In this document: piece after piece, positions 17,031 to 26,000 of the stretch
How the letters are laid out: each line of letters begins with the position of its first letter
Numbering within the stretch: the stretch's first letter is position 1
Assembly: GCA_900315335.1 (NCBI GenBank)
Contig: OMYR01000017.1
Location: 28,011 to 92,010, forward strand
Direction: 5' to 3'
Length of the DNA: 64,000 bases
DNA from: an uncultured Bacteroidales bacterium
GTDB lineage: Bacteria > Bacteroidota > Bacteroidia > Bacteroidales > P3
Notes under the pieces: model-generated
Told to the model about the DNA's origin: nothing
What the model saw: the letters and a program-made list of their open reading frames with translations, nothing else
Database searches by the model: none
Position numbers and translations under genes: made by a program

Positions 17031-17918
17031 TTACAGCTCCTCCTTTGTTATAACACCTGCTGCCAATGCAAGTTCTATTGTATGTTCCGCTCTGATAACT
17101 ACCGGTTTATCAACCATTTTTCCATTTACGGCTATAACGCCCGAACCTTTTGCTTGCGCTTCTTTAATTGCTGCAACAATAGTTTTCGCTTTCTCAATTT
17201 CTTTTTCAGTCGGGGTGAATACCTCGTTTATTATCTCTATTTGACGAGGGTTGATAATACTCTTGCCGTCAAATCCCAAACGTTTGATAAGTTCAACTTC
17301 CTTACGGAATGTTTCCATATCGTTAAGATTTGAATAAACCGTATCCAAAGCGTATATGCCTGCTGCACGAGCGGCAACAACGATTGTTTGACGAGCCAAC
17401 AATAATTCATCTCCCGAAGGTGTTCTTTGTGCTTTTAGATTTGCACAATAGTCTTCTGCACCTAAGGCGATACCCATCATTCTTTTCGATGCTGTGGCTA
17501 TTGCGTATGCGTTGATGATACCTTTGGTTGATTCAATAGCAGCCATTATCTGTGTTCTGCCCAAACAACCTATTTCTTTTTCTACTTTTTCTATTTCGGC
17601 TTCCAACTCTTGTACTTCTTCGGCAGTCTCAGTCTTAGGCATACGTATTACATGTACTCCGGCTTTAACAACTGCTTCAACATCTTTCTTACCATACGGA
17701 GTGGAAAGTGGATTAACCCTGACAATCATCTCAATATTGCCGTAATCGATAGTCTTTAACGCATTATGCACCAATAAACGGGCTGCATCTTTTTCTGCCA
17801 TCGTTACGGAATCTTCCAAGTCAAGCATTATCGAGTCAGGAGCGTAAATCATAGCGTCTGACATCATTGCGGGATTGTTACCCGGCACGAACATCATTGT
17901 TCTTCTTAATCTCTGCAT
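17031..17918 (-). CDS. citE: Citrate lyase beta subunit (citryl-ACP lyase)
   Basis: A 295-residue HpcH/HpaI aldolase-family protein that cleaves citryl-ACP to acetyl-ACP and oxaloacetate. Motifs: RRTMMFVPGNNPAMMSDA at the N-terminus, IMLDLEDSV near 31-39, VRVNPLSTPYG, IRMPKTETAEEV, the Mg-binding Glu in MAAIESTKGI, and GAEDYCANL. It follows citD after a 204-base AT-rich spacer and precedes citF by one base. Confidence 0.96.
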   Translation of the reverse strand: MQRLRRTMMFVPGNNPAMMSDAMIYAPDSIMLDLEDSVTMAEKDAARLLVHNALKTIDYGNIEMIVRVNPLSTPYGKKDVEAVVKAGVHVIRMPKTETAEEVQELEAEIEKVEKEIGCLGRTQIMAAIESTKGIINAYAIATASKRMMGIALGAEDYCANLKAQRTPSGDELLLARQTIVVAARAAGIYALDTVYSNLNDMETFRKEVELIKRLGFDGKSIINPRQIEIINEVFTPTEKEIEKAKTIVAAIKEAQAKGSGVIAVNGKMVDKPVVIRAEHTIELALAAGVITKEEL

Positions 17919-18122
17919 TTTCTCATCTGATTTTTTAATTAGTAATTCATAATTGTAAGTTATTATTAATCATTTTGTAATATCACTTAACGAATGTGTC
18001 GCATTACATTAAAATTGCATCTATTTGCCAATTGTTAAAACAAATCCAATATATTTTAATGTTTTTGATGATGTGATTACGATTAATCTGTTAATTATCA
18101 ACTACTAATTACTAATTAATTA

Positions 18123-18404
18123 CTAATCTTTCCAAACGTCTTTGCCTGTTGCTCTAACTGCGGCTGCTGTAACTCTTGCTCTTATAGTGCAATCTAATGC
18201 GCCTTTGTCAGTTGCTTTAATTTCTGCATCTTCAATGCCTAAACCTTGCAAAGTTTCGGTAATAACTTTTTTGATTTGACTTCCGAACTGATATTTTACA
18301 GTGGAGTCCAAATCAACCTGCACACCTTTGTTTTTTGATGGTGCAATCTGAATGAAAATATCGCCTGATTCCAATGTTCCGGCGAATGCTTCTTTTAATT
18401 CCAT
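18123..18404 (-). CDS. citD: Citrate lyase gamma subunit (acyl carrier protein)
   Basis: A 93-residue ACP. Ser13 in AGTLESGD (residues 8-15) aligns with the serine that carries the phosphoribosyl-dephospho-CoA group. The C-terminal CTIRARVTAAAVRATG resembles other CitD tails. First gene of the operon; the promoter is about 110 bases upstream. The spacer to citE (17919-18122) holds no ORF. It is AT-rich with TAATTAGTAATT-like runs but no clear terminator. Confidence 0.94.
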   Translation of the reverse strand: MELKEAFAGTLESGDIFIQIAPSKNKGVQVDLDSTVKYQFGSQIKKVITETLQGLGIEDAEIKATDKGALDCTIRARVTAAAVRATGKDVWKD

Positions 18405-18511
18405 TGCTTTGATCTACAATTTTTATGTTATTATTTATGTCTATTCAGTCAACAAAATTTCCTTATCGGTGCATATTAAAACCATATGTGATACGCCCAA
18501 AAAAGGAAAGG

Positions 18512-18519
18512 CAAAATTA
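18512..18519 (-). promoter_or_regulatory. -7 box for the cit operon
   Basis: The top strand reads CAAAATTA (TAATTTTG on the minus strand), about 108 bases before citD. The spacing of any -33 element (TTTG at 18537-18540) is 17, shorter than usual. Confidence 0.5.
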
Positions 18520-18619
18520 CAAAGATTTTTTATAATCAAATCAATAAAATCGAAAAAAGATAGAATTTATTTACAAAACACAATGCCATTATGTCTAAAC
18601 ACAAAAATAATAGGGCTTA

Positions 18620-18712
18620 TCGCAAAATTAGTGTTAAACACTGCAAAAATAGTGTTAAACATCATTTCACTAATGTTTAACACTATTTTTGTAGTATCGG
18701 TTAATAAATAAT
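18620..18712. repeat. 21-bp repeat array 5
   Basis: Four units with well-preserved cores: TTAGTGTTAAACACTGC, ATAGTGTTAAACATCAT, CTAATGTTTAACACTAT and a degenerate last unit. It lies between the cit promoter and the alcohol dehydrogenase terminator. The 438-base gap holds no gene. Confidence 0.88.
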
Positions 18713-18773
18713 CGTATTGACTAACACGTTTTTAGAAATTAGTTATTGTATTAACGAAAATATGGTTGCAAAC

Positions 18774-18813
18774 AAGAAAAACAAGCGACAAACCATTTTG
18801 GAATGCCGCTTGT
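18774..18813 (-). terminator. Probable terminator of the alcohol dehydrogenase gene
   Basis: On the minus strand ACAAGCG...CGCTTGT forms a 7-bp outer stem enclosing CCAAAATGG, followed by TTTTTC. Confidence 0.65.
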
Positions 18814-18842
18814 AAATTATATACTTTGATAAAGAAAATGAA

Positions 18843-20030
18843 TTAAAGACTCTGACGCAAAATTTCTACAACATCGTTATGGTTCAATGAACTGTAATCG
18901 GTAGGATATAATATCGTGCTTTTGGCAATTGCATCAAGCATATCTTCTTTTACTCCCAATTCAGCGGAGTGCATAACAAGACCAATTTCGTTCATCCATT
19001 TTTCCAAACAAGCAATACCTTCCAAAGCGATTTGTTTATCGTCTTTGCCGTCTTGTTTTACGTTCCAAACATTTACTGCAAAACGTTTGAATTTATCCAT
19101 ACCCTTGTTATTGTTGTTGCTGATAATATCGATAACATATTTATAATAAGGTATAGAAACAGCCGATAAAGTCATACCATGTGTTGCGTTTGTATGAGCA
19201 CCGATAGCCTGTCCAATCATATGAACAATCCAATCTCCGTTTTTACCTTTCTTCAAAAGAGTATTCAACGCCCACGTTGCAATCCACATAATATTGCTTC
19301 GAGCTTCATAGTCTTTTGGATTTTTAACTGCAATCAACGAACTATGAATTAATGAGCGCATAAGACCTTCTGCAAGGTAATCCGTCGTGTTATCATCGAA
19401 ATTAGAGAAATATTGCTCCATAATGTGGCTCATAATATCAAAGAAGCCGGCTACCATTTGGTATTGAGGAACAGTAAATGTGTATTCAGGGTTAAGTATA
19501 GTGAATTTAGGGAATAGTCTATCGTCAAAAACTTTACCTATTTTCAATTTTTCTTTATGATTGGTTATAACCGAGCCTCCGTTCATTTCGCTACCCGTTC
19601 CGACCATTGTCAAAATGCTTGCAACAGGTATGATTTTGCAAGTAGGATCTTTTTGCTCCAAAAAATAAGTTTTCCAAGCGTCTGTTTCACAATAAGCAGA
19701 AGCAGCCACACCCTTTGCGTAGTCAATAACACTTCCGCCTCCGACGGCAAGGATTAAATCAACGGCATTATCTTTTGCCATTTTTGCGCCTTCATACAAT
19801 TTTTCAACAGTAGGATTGCTCATAACACCACTGTCTTCTATGATTGTCTTGCCTTCGGATTTAAGAATATCAACAACTTTGTCGTAAATTCCATTGGTTT
19901 TTATTGAACCGCTGCCATACGAGAGCATTATTGTTTTACCATAATTTTTAAGTTCGTCTTTAAGAAAATTAAGACTTTCATTACCGAAATACAATTTGGT
20001 TGGGTTTGAATATTTGAAATTTCCTAACAT
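18843..20030 (-). CDS. Iron-containing alcohol dehydrogenase (BdhA/YqhD type)
   Basis: A 395-residue NAD(P)H-dependent group III alcohol dehydrogenase that reduces aldehydes such as butyraldehyde to alcohols. The nucleotide-binding GGGSVID is at 97-103. Metal ligands are D198 and H202 (FFDIMSH), H270, and H284 (HTNATHG). The N-terminal FKYSNPTKLYFG start and overall length match the YqhD/BDH branch. Coenzyme and substrate are not decided by sequence alone. It stands alone between the cit operon and the acyl-transfer pair; no clear promoter was found. Confidence 0.92.
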   Translation of the reverse strand: MLGNFKYSNPTKLYFGNESLNFLKDELKNYGKTIMLSYGSGSIKTNGIYDKVVDILKSEGKTIIEDSGVMSNPTVEKLYEGAKMAKDNAVDLILAVGGGSVIDYAKGVAASAYCETDAWKTYFLEQKDPTCKIIPVASILTMVGTGSEMNGGSVITNHKEKLKIGKVFDDRLFPKFTILNPEYTFTVPQYQMVAGFFDIMSHIMEQYFSNFDDNTTDYLAEGLMRSLIHSSLIAVKNPKDYEARSNIMWIATWALNTLLKKGKNGDWIVHMIGQAIGAHTNATHGMTLSAVSIPYYKYVIDIISNNNNKGMDKFKRFAVNVWNVKQDGKDDKQIALEGIACLEKWMNEIGLVMHSAELGVKEDMLDAIAKSTILYPTDYSSLNHNDVVEILRQSL

Positions 20031-20161
20031 AACGTTTATAATGTTTAATGGTTGTACTTTTCTTTAACGAAATGAAATTTCAAATATTGTTTTCAAAAGT
20101 GTATTTTGAAAAATTTGAAATCCTACTACAATTAAATTTTTGATAAATAGTATTTGGAACT

Positions 20162-21073
20162 CTATTGTAATTTGTCAAATATTTCTTGTTTTATCATACG
20201 GCTGAATTTGGTTGCTCCGAACTCATTTAAGTGGTCGCCGTCATAAAAGTCTTTGTTTGTAAAACGAGAATCTCTCATATAATCGTAATAAGGTAAATCG
20301 TATTCTTTTTGCATTTGGGCAATAGTGGAATACATTTTATCCAATTGTTTTTTGTTTAAGTTCTCATAGTATGTATGCCAAGTAGGAGTTGTCAGCAATA
20401 CCAATGAAAGTGAATGCGTGCGACAATAAGAAACTATTTTCTTGAAATAAGAGATGTTTTTGTCCAAATACGCCCAATCCGTAGTGTGTCTTTTTGCGGC
20501 AGATATGGCATAAAGAGTTTCCCATGTGGATGAACGGGAAGCAAGAGAATGGTTCGTTCCCCAACCTAAACTATCGCAGATATTGTTTTCGGTATTAAAA
20601 AATTTGCTTTTCAACTTACCGCGAAATACGGCAGGATGAGACAATTCCAAATTGTATTTTGAAAAATCCGAATGATAATCGCAATCCATATATATCTTAT
20701 AGTTTATAGCGTACCACCAAAGTTCAGTGTCTTCAATGTCATAAGCAAAAAATGTAAAGTAGGAAATAGGAAGAACAACAGTCTTTAACCCTTTGCACAT
20801 ATTACCGTATTTCTCCAACATAAAGTAATCGTATTGTAAGTTCTGAGAAGTATTTGCCAAATTGAACGAATGTGGGATATATTGGGGACGTATTGCATAA
20901 TAAGCGTGAGAAGAGCCTAAAAATATGATTTCCGTATCGTCTGCATGGCGTATCATTTGATGATTCTTTATCTTATACGGATTCGGTATCTGACGTACTG
21001 TGTATTCTCCCAATGAAAGAGTGAGCAACAAAGCCACCGAAAGCAAAACTATTGTTATCAAAAAGCGTTTCAT
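20162..21073 (-). CDS. Membrane-anchored SGNH/GDSL-like protein partner of MBOAT
   Basis: A 303-residue protein with one N-terminal helix (residues 4-22) and an extracytoplasmic SGNH-hydrolase-like domain. Block I is G53-S54-S55-H56 with Ser55 as likely nucleophile; block V is D278-G-D-H281-L-N. It lies 5 bases after the MBOAT gene in the same direction. In alginate and cell-wall acetylation systems the MBOAT moves an acyl group across the membrane and the SGNH partner transfers it to a glycan. The glycan acceptor is unknown. Confidence 0.82.
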   Translation of the reverse strand: MKRFLITIVLLSVALLLTLSLGEYTVRQIPNPYKIKNHQMIRHADDTEIIFLGSSHAYYAIRPQYIPHSFNLANTSQNLQYDYFMLEKYGNMCKGLKTVVLPISYFTFFAYDIEDTELWWYAINYKIYMDCDYHSDFSKYNLELSHPAVFRGKLKSKFFNTENNICDSLGWGTNHSLASRSSTWETLYAISAAKRHTTDWAYLDKNISYFKKIVSYCRTHSLSLVLLTTPTWHTYYENLNKKQLDKMYSTIAQMQKEYDLPYYDYMRDSRFTNKDFYDGDHLNEFGATKFSRMIKQEIFDKLQ

Positions 21074-21078
21074 ATTAT

Positions 21079-22527
21079 TTAGAATTGGAAATAGATAAAT
21101 GTTTCTTGGTCTGCCGCAAAGACGATTGTTATTATGATTAACAAGTAATAGAATACCAAACGGGCAAATCTATATTTGAAAATACCTGTTTGAGAAGATA
21201 TTTGCGAAGCGTGTTGTTTTTCTCTTTGTATCCATTCGACCAATAGCAAGACAAAAACCGCTGCCAATGGCAAACGAGCCTGCATTATGTCTCCTATGTC
21301 GACAAAAGATATACAGCACATTTTTACAAGGTAGTCTCCTGCCTGAGTTATATTTTCCGAGCGGAATATTATCCAACCTATAACCACAAGAAAAAATGTC
21401 AGCACCATTTGTCCAATCTCTTTTATATTCGGTAACAGACGTCCCGTTGCCACAATATCGGTATATTTTCTATTCCTTTTCAATAGCATTAATGGAACGA
21501 AAAGCAAGGCGTGGTATGCACCCCAAACGATAAAAGTCCAATTGGCACCGTGCCAAAAGCCGCTGACAAGAAAAATAATAAAGGTATTTCGTATCACTTT
21601 CCATTTTGCACATTTGCTGCCACCAAGAGGGATATAGATATAATCACGAAACCATGTTGTCAAGGATATATGCCAACGTCGCCAAAACTCTGCTATATTT
21701 CTTGAAAAGTATGGGAAATTAAAGTTACGCATTAAATTGAATCCAAACAAACGAGCAGTACCTATGGCAATATCGGAATAGCCAGAAAAGTCTCCATATA
21801 TTTGAAAGGTAAATAAAACACCTGCCAACAGCAATGTAACTCCGCTTTGATTGGCATAGTCTGCCCATATTGAATTGACAACAATTGCACAATTATCGGC
21901 TACGACCATTTTCTTGAAAAATCCCCAAAGTATTTGGCGACAGCCATCCACAGATTGAGCGTAATCAAAGCGACGAGGCTTGTGAAACTGAGGCAAAAGA
22001 TTAGTTGCCCTTTCAATAGGTCCTGCAACAAGTTGGGGAAAGAAAGATATGTAGGCGAAAAAGGCTACTATGTCTTTACACGCAGGTACTTTTTTGTTAT
22101 AAACATCGATGCTGTATCCCAAAGCTTGAAATGTGTAGAAACTTATACCGACCGGAAGGATTAAATTCAATGTTACAAAATCGGTTTGTATTCCCACAAG
22201 ACTAAGAAGTTGAGCAAGGTTGTCGGCAAAGAAGTTATAGTATTTGAAAACTCCGAGAATACCGATATTGAGCAAGATATTGACAATGCTTATTGTTTTT
22301 TGTCTTTTACTGTGCTTTTCGTTTGAAGCAATCAATAGTCCGCAAATGTAACTCAAAAGAGATGTGAGTACTATAAGTATTAAAAACTTCCAATTCCAAT
22401 AGCCGTAGAATACATAACTTGCTATCAAAAGAAACAAGTTTTGTACTTTTAGCCGTTTGAACATAAACCAATAGAGAAGAAAAACTATCGGCAAAAAAAT
22501 TAAAAACTCAATGGAATTAAATAGCAT
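21079..22527 (-). CDS. MBOAT-family O-acyltransferase (AlgI-like)
   Basis: A 482-residue multi-pass membrane protein with about eleven helices. Conserved elements: YFKYYN-like FKYYNFF at 94-100, LPVGISFYTFQALGYSIDVY at 124-143, PQLVAGPIERA at 164-174, the FWRRWHISLTTWFRDYIYIPLGG stretch at 281-303, and GFWHGANW at 323-330 with catalytic His326. Such proteins pass an acetyl group from cytoplasmic acetyl-CoA to the outside. Operonic with the SGNH gene. It is divergent from ilvE across a 242-base spacer whose only recognised signal is the ilvE -7 box. Confidence 0.92.
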   Translation of the reverse strand: MLFNSIEFLIFLPIVFLLYWFMFKRLKVQNLFLLIASYVFYGYWNWKFLILIVLTSLLSYICGLLIASNEKHSKRQKTISIVNILLNIGILGVFKYYNFFADNLAQLLSLVGIQTDFVTLNLILPVGISFYTFQALGYSIDVYNKKVPACKDIVAFFAYISFFPQLVAGPIERATNLLPQFHKPRRFDYAQSVDGCRQILWGFFKKMVVADNCAIVVNSIWADYANQSGVTLLLAGVLFTFQIYGDFSGYSDIAIGTARLFGFNLMRNFNFPYFSRNIAEFWRRWHISLTTWFRDYIYIPLGGSKCAKWKVIRNTFIIFLVSGFWHGANWTFIVWGAYHALLFVPLMLLKRNRKYTDIVATGRLLPNIKEIGQMVLTFFLVVIGWIIFRSENITQAGDYLVKMCCISFVDIGDIMQARLPLAAVFVLLLVEWIQREKQHASQISSQTGIFKYRFARLVFYYLLIIITIVFAADQETFIYFQF

Positions 22528-22699
22528 AATATAAATCTTTTTTGATTGAAATTCGTTTTCATAAATTGCTTAACGAAAAGAGACTGTAAATATTGTATAT
22601 AGATATATAATTGAGCTTTTTGAAATGAAAATTGAGTATTAAAATGTGTTAATTTTTCAGAAAAATAACTTTTTATGTTGTGATTTGAACAAAATGTTG

Positions 22700-22707
22700 T
22701 AGTTTTG
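22700..22707 (+). promoter_or_regulatory. -7 box for ilvE
   Basis: TAGTTTTG, matching TAnnTTTG, 63 bases before the ilvE ATG. Confidence 0.6.
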
Positions 22708-22769
22708 CAAAAGTTTTAAGATAAACTAATAAAGAATATAGATAAACTAACAATAAAAATAGTACAGAC

Positions 22770-23783
22770 ATGGAAAATATAGATTGGGGTAGTTTAGGTT
22801 TTGGCTACTACAAGACTGATTACAACGTACGTTGCTATTATCGTAATGGCAAATGGGGTGAATTGGAAGTATCTTCTTCCGAAGAAATAACGATGCATAT
22901 GGCTGCCACAGTTCTTCATTATGGTCAGGCTGCTTTTGAAGGAATGAAAGCATTCCGCGGAGTTGATGGAAAAATACGTATGTTCCGTCCTTACGAAAAC
23001 GCTAAACGTATGATTTCTTCTGCAAAAGGTGTTTTGATGGCAGAACCACCAGAGGAATTATTCGTTGAAGCATGTAAAAAATGCGTTAAATTGAACGAAA
23101 AATATGTTCCACCTTACGGAAGCGGTGCTTCATTATATTTACGCCCTATATTAGTCGGAACTGGTGCGCAAGTAGGTGTTCATCCTGCAAAAGAATATTT
23201 GTTTATGGTATTTGCTTGCCCTGTGGGACCATATTTCAAAGCCGGTTTCAAGCCTGTTAAATTCCAAATAGCAAAAGATTATGACCGTGCTGCTCCATTC
23301 GGAACAGGTAAATACAAAGTTGGTGGTAACTACGCTGCTTCATTGGTTTCTGGCGAAAGAGCTGCTAAGGAAGGTTATTCTAACTGTATTTATTTGAATG
23401 CCGCTACTCACGAATTTATCGATGAGGCAGGTGCTGCAAACTTCTTTGGTATTAAGAACAATACTTATTGCACTCCTGAATCTTCATCTATTCTTCCTTC
23501 AATTACCAATATGTCTTTGTGTCAGATTGCCGAAGACTTGGGAATGAAAGTTGAAAGAAGAAAAATTCCTGTTGAAGAGTTGGCTTCTTTCGAGGAAGTT
23601 GCTGCTTGCGGAACTGCTGCTGTGATTTCTCCTATCAATGAAATTACAGACAGAGAAACAGGAAAAACTTACAAATGGGGAGAAGAAGCAGGTCCTGTTT
23701 GCACAAAATTGTATGACACATTGAAAGGTATTCAAGAAGGTAGAATAGAAGACAAACATTCTTGGAATGTATTTGTTGACTAA
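22770..23783 (+). CDS. ilvE: Branched-chain amino acid aminotransferase
   Basis: A 337-residue fold-type IV PLP enzyme that transaminates leucine, isoleucine and valine with 2-oxoglutarate. The PLP lysine is K183 in KYKVGGNYAAS. E219 in EFIDEAGAANFF supports the pyridine nitrogen. HYGQAAFEGMKAFR at 50-63 and YLRPILVGTG at 123-132 are substrate-loop marks of the BCAT class IIb. Start at ATG 22770, with a -7 box 63 bases upstream. Ends in a strong terminator. Confidence 0.96.
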   Translation: MENIDWGSLGFGYYKTDYNVRCYYRNGKWGELEVSSSEEITMHMAATVLHYGQAAFEGMKAFRGVDGKIRMFRPYENAKRMISSAKGVLMAEPPEELFVEACKKCVKLNEKYVPPYGSGASLYLRPILVGTGAQVGVHPAKEYLFMVFACPVGPYFKAGFKPVKFQIAKDYDRAAPFGTGKYKVGGNYAASLVSGERAAKEGYSNCIYLNAATHEFIDEAGAANFFGIKNNTYCTPESSSILPSITNMSLCQIAEDLGMKVERRKIPVEELASFEEVAACGTAAVISPINEITDRETGKTYKWGEEAGPVCTKLYDTLKGIQEGRIEDKHSWNVFVD

Positions 23784-23808
23784 TCATTAACCGATGAGTA
23801 TAACACAT

Positions 23809-23847
23809 AAAGATTGGCAATTTATATTATTGCCAATCTTTATTTTT
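23809..23847 (+). terminator. Rho-independent terminator of ilvE
   Basis: A 13-bp perfect stem (AAAGATTGGCAAT / ATTGCCAATCTTT), 7-base loop, then ATTTTTG. Confidence 0.88.
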
Positions 23848-23850
23848 GAA

Positions 23851-23925
23851 GTTTCTAAAATGATGTTTAACACTGTTGAAATAATTAATGAAACTAAAAA
23901 ATTAGTATTAAACACTAATTTTCTC
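23851..23925. repeat. 21-bp repeat array 6
   Basis: Three units between the ilvE terminator and the glycosyltransferase. Cores: TGATGTTTAACACTGTT, TAATTAATGAAACTAAA and TTAGTATTAAACACTAA. Confidence 0.85.
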
Positions 23926-23964
23926 TTTAACGCAAAAAATAAAATATAAGCAATCGTACATAGA

Positions 23965-25116
23965 ATGAATCCAAAGCATAGAGAAACGATTACAATTGGT
24001 TTTGATGCCAAAAGAGCTGTGACTAATACCACAGGTCTTGGGTCTTTTTCACGAACATTGATAAACGACCTGCTTAAAGACAGCAACGATTTTGATTTTA
24101 TCCTCTATGCTCCCGATTTAGGAAAAGATTATTTGCGAGAACAAATCAATAAAAGCGATAGATTACAAATAAAAACAAGCAATAAAAACCTTAAAATTTT
24201 CAAAGATTATTGGCGTAGCAAAGGTATTGTCAAGGATTTGATTAAAGATAAAGTCGATATTTTTCATGGTCTTAGCGGAGAATTGCCGCAAGGCATTAGG
24301 AAAAGCGGTATTAAAAGCGTTGTAACTATTCACGATTTGATATTTTTAAGGCATTCGGAGTTTTACAATCCGATTGATGTTAAAATCTATACACATAAGT
24401 TTTTCTCCACAATCAATCAGGCGGATAAAATCATTGCAATAAGCGAATGCACGAAGCGAGATATTTTGCATTATTCAAATGTAAAAGAAGAAAAAATAGA
24501 TGTTATCTATCAATCGTATAACAAGATTTACTCGGCTATTGTAACCAACGACAAAAAACAAGAAATAAAACAAAAATATTCATTGCCCGATAGATTTATT
24601 CTTAATGTCGGCTCTATCGAAAGGCGAAAAAATGTACTTTTGGCAGTTAAGGCTTTGAGCCAATTAGACAAAAACATTCATCTGGTTATTGTCGGCAAAA
24701 AGACAGATTACTTAAAAGAAGTGGAGAGTTATGTTAAGCAGCATTCATTGAATGATAGGGTTCATATATATCATAACATAAGCAACGAAGAACTAAGAGT
24801 TTTTTACAAGTTAGCCGAAATTTTTGTTTATCCATCAATTTACGAAGGCTTTGGTATTCCCATAATAGAGGCAATTGCCAATGATTTACCGGTAGTTGCT
24901 TGCAAAGGCTCTTGTTTGGAAGAAGCGGGAGGGGAGTATTCTTATTATGTCGGGACAAATGATGTCGTAGAAATGACGCAAGCACTGAAAACACTCTTGG
25001 ATAATGAAGACAAAAGGACGTTAGCCATAAATGAAAGCAAAAAGTATATTCAAAGATTTGCCAACACCAACGCTGTCGATAAGTATTTTAACGTCTATAA
25101 TAGTCTTTGTAATTAA
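23965..25116 (+). CDS. Glycosyltransferase family 4 (mannosyltransferase-like)
   Basis: A 383-residue GT-B fold glycosyltransferase. The N-terminal acceptor domain has TGLGSFSRTLI (23-33, the glycine-rich loop) and IHDLIFLRHSEFY. The C-terminal donor domain starts at FILNVGSIERRKN and carries the E-x7-E pair E294/E302 in YEGFGIPIIEA. The closest recognisable group is the WbdB/MtfB-like mannosyltransferases of polysaccharide synthesis. Acceptor and sugar are not certain. It stands alone; its stop codon touches the next repeat array. Confidence 0.88.
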   Translation: MNPKHRETITIGFDAKRAVTNTTGLGSFSRTLINDLLKDSNDFDFILYAPDLGKDYLREQINKSDRLQIKTSNKNLKIFKDYWRSKGIVKDLIKDKVDIFHGLSGELPQGIRKSGIKSVVTIHDLIFLRHSEFYNPIDVKIYTHKFFSTINQADKIIAISECTKRDILHYSNVKEEKIDVIYQSYNKIYSAIVTNDKKQEIKQKYSLPDRFILNVGSIERRKNVLLAVKALSQLDKNIHLVIVGKKTDYLKEVESYVKQHSLNDRVHIYHNISNEELRVFYKLAEIFVYPSIYEGFGIPIIEAIANDLPVVACKGSCLEEAGGEYSYYVGTNDVVEMTQALKTLLDNEDKRTLAINESKKYIQRFANTNAVDKYFNVYNSLCN

Positions 25117-25192
25117 TAAAATAGTTTCATTGATTATTTTATTAGTTTCATTAATTAATTTATTGGTTTCACTGATTATTTTATTTATTAGC
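25112..25192. repeat. 21-bp repeat array 7
   Basis: Three to four units starting at the stop codon of the glycosyltransferase. Cores are of the GTTTCATTGATTATT class (TAGTTTCATTGATTATT, TTAGTTTCATTAATTAA, TTGGTTTCACTGATTAT). The trmH promoter follows 30 bases later. Confidence 0.85.
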
Positions 25193-25222
25193 CCATTTGA
25201 TTTTAGAAATATTGAAAATTTG

Positions 25223-25230
25223 TAATTTTG
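25223..25230 (+). promoter_or_regulatory. -7 box for trmH
   Basis: TAATTTTG, 24 bases before the trmH ATG. Confidence 0.65.
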
Positions 25231-25253
25231 CAGATTAGAAAACTAAGCGGAGT

Positions 25254-25958
25254 ATGACATATAAAGATTTAGATATAGAAAGCAAACGTAAATACTATTC
25301 ATTGCTTTGCGATATAATCACGCAAGAACGCCGATTTAACTTGGAAAAAGTCATTGATTTAAGAACAGAACATTTTGTTCCCGTAATAGAAAATATTCAT
25401 AAGGCACAGAATGCGTCGGCAGTGTTAAGGACTTGCGATTGTTTGGGACTTCAAGAGGTAAGAGTTGTAGAAAATAATAACAAGTTTGCCGTTACGGACG
25501 ATATTTCATTAGGTGCAAATAAATGGTTAAACATCAAAAAATACAATACGTTTGAAAACAATACCAAACGTTGTTTCGATGATTTGAGAAGTGAAGGCTA
25601 CAAAATCATTGCTACAATGCCTCACGACAATGATATAAATCTGCAAGACATTGATATAACCCAAAAAACGGCAATAGTTTTTGGTAGCGAGGTCGATGGT
25701 ATATCCAAAGAGGCTATTGATAACGCCGATTGTTTTATGAAAATCCCCATGTACGGTTTTACCGAAAGTTTCAATATATCTGTTTCTGCTGCAATAACAC
25801 TACATTATCTTACCGACAAATTGCGTCAGAGCAATATACCTTGGCAATTGAGCGAAGAAAAACGCTTAAATACTTTAATCCATTGGGCATTGGAAAGCAT
25901 AACGACCAAAGATAAAATTGCAAAAGAATTATTGAATAGAGTTATAAGTATGAAATAA
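25254..25958 (+). CDS. trmH: SpoU/TrmH-family tRNA 2'-O-methyltransferase
   Basis: A 234-residue SPOUT methyltransferase. Motif 1 is NIHKAQNASAVLRTCD (about 50-65, with the catalytic Arg). Motif 2 is IVFGSEVDGIS (about 142-152). Motif 3 is MYGFTESFNISVSAAI (about 164-179). The C-terminal extension WALESITTKDKIAKELL fits TrmH rather than RlmB. Expected to methylate the 2'-OH of G18 in tRNA with SAM. First gene of a probable trmH-barrel-coaD unit. Confidence 0.88.
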   Translation: MTYKDLDIESKRKYYSLLCDIITQERRFNLEKVIDLRTEHFVPVIENIHKAQNASAVLRTCDCLGLQEVRVVENNNKFAVTDDISLGANKWLNIKKYNTFENNTKRCFDDLRSEGYKIIATMPHDNDINLQDIDITQKTAIVFGSEVDGISKEAIDNADCFMKIPMYGFTESFNISVSAAITLHYLTDKLRQSNIPWQLSEEKRLNTLIHWALESITTKDKIAKELLNRVISMK

Positions 25959-26000
25959 AAACTTTATTCTTGCGTTCTAAGATTTCAAACAGAAAAGAAA

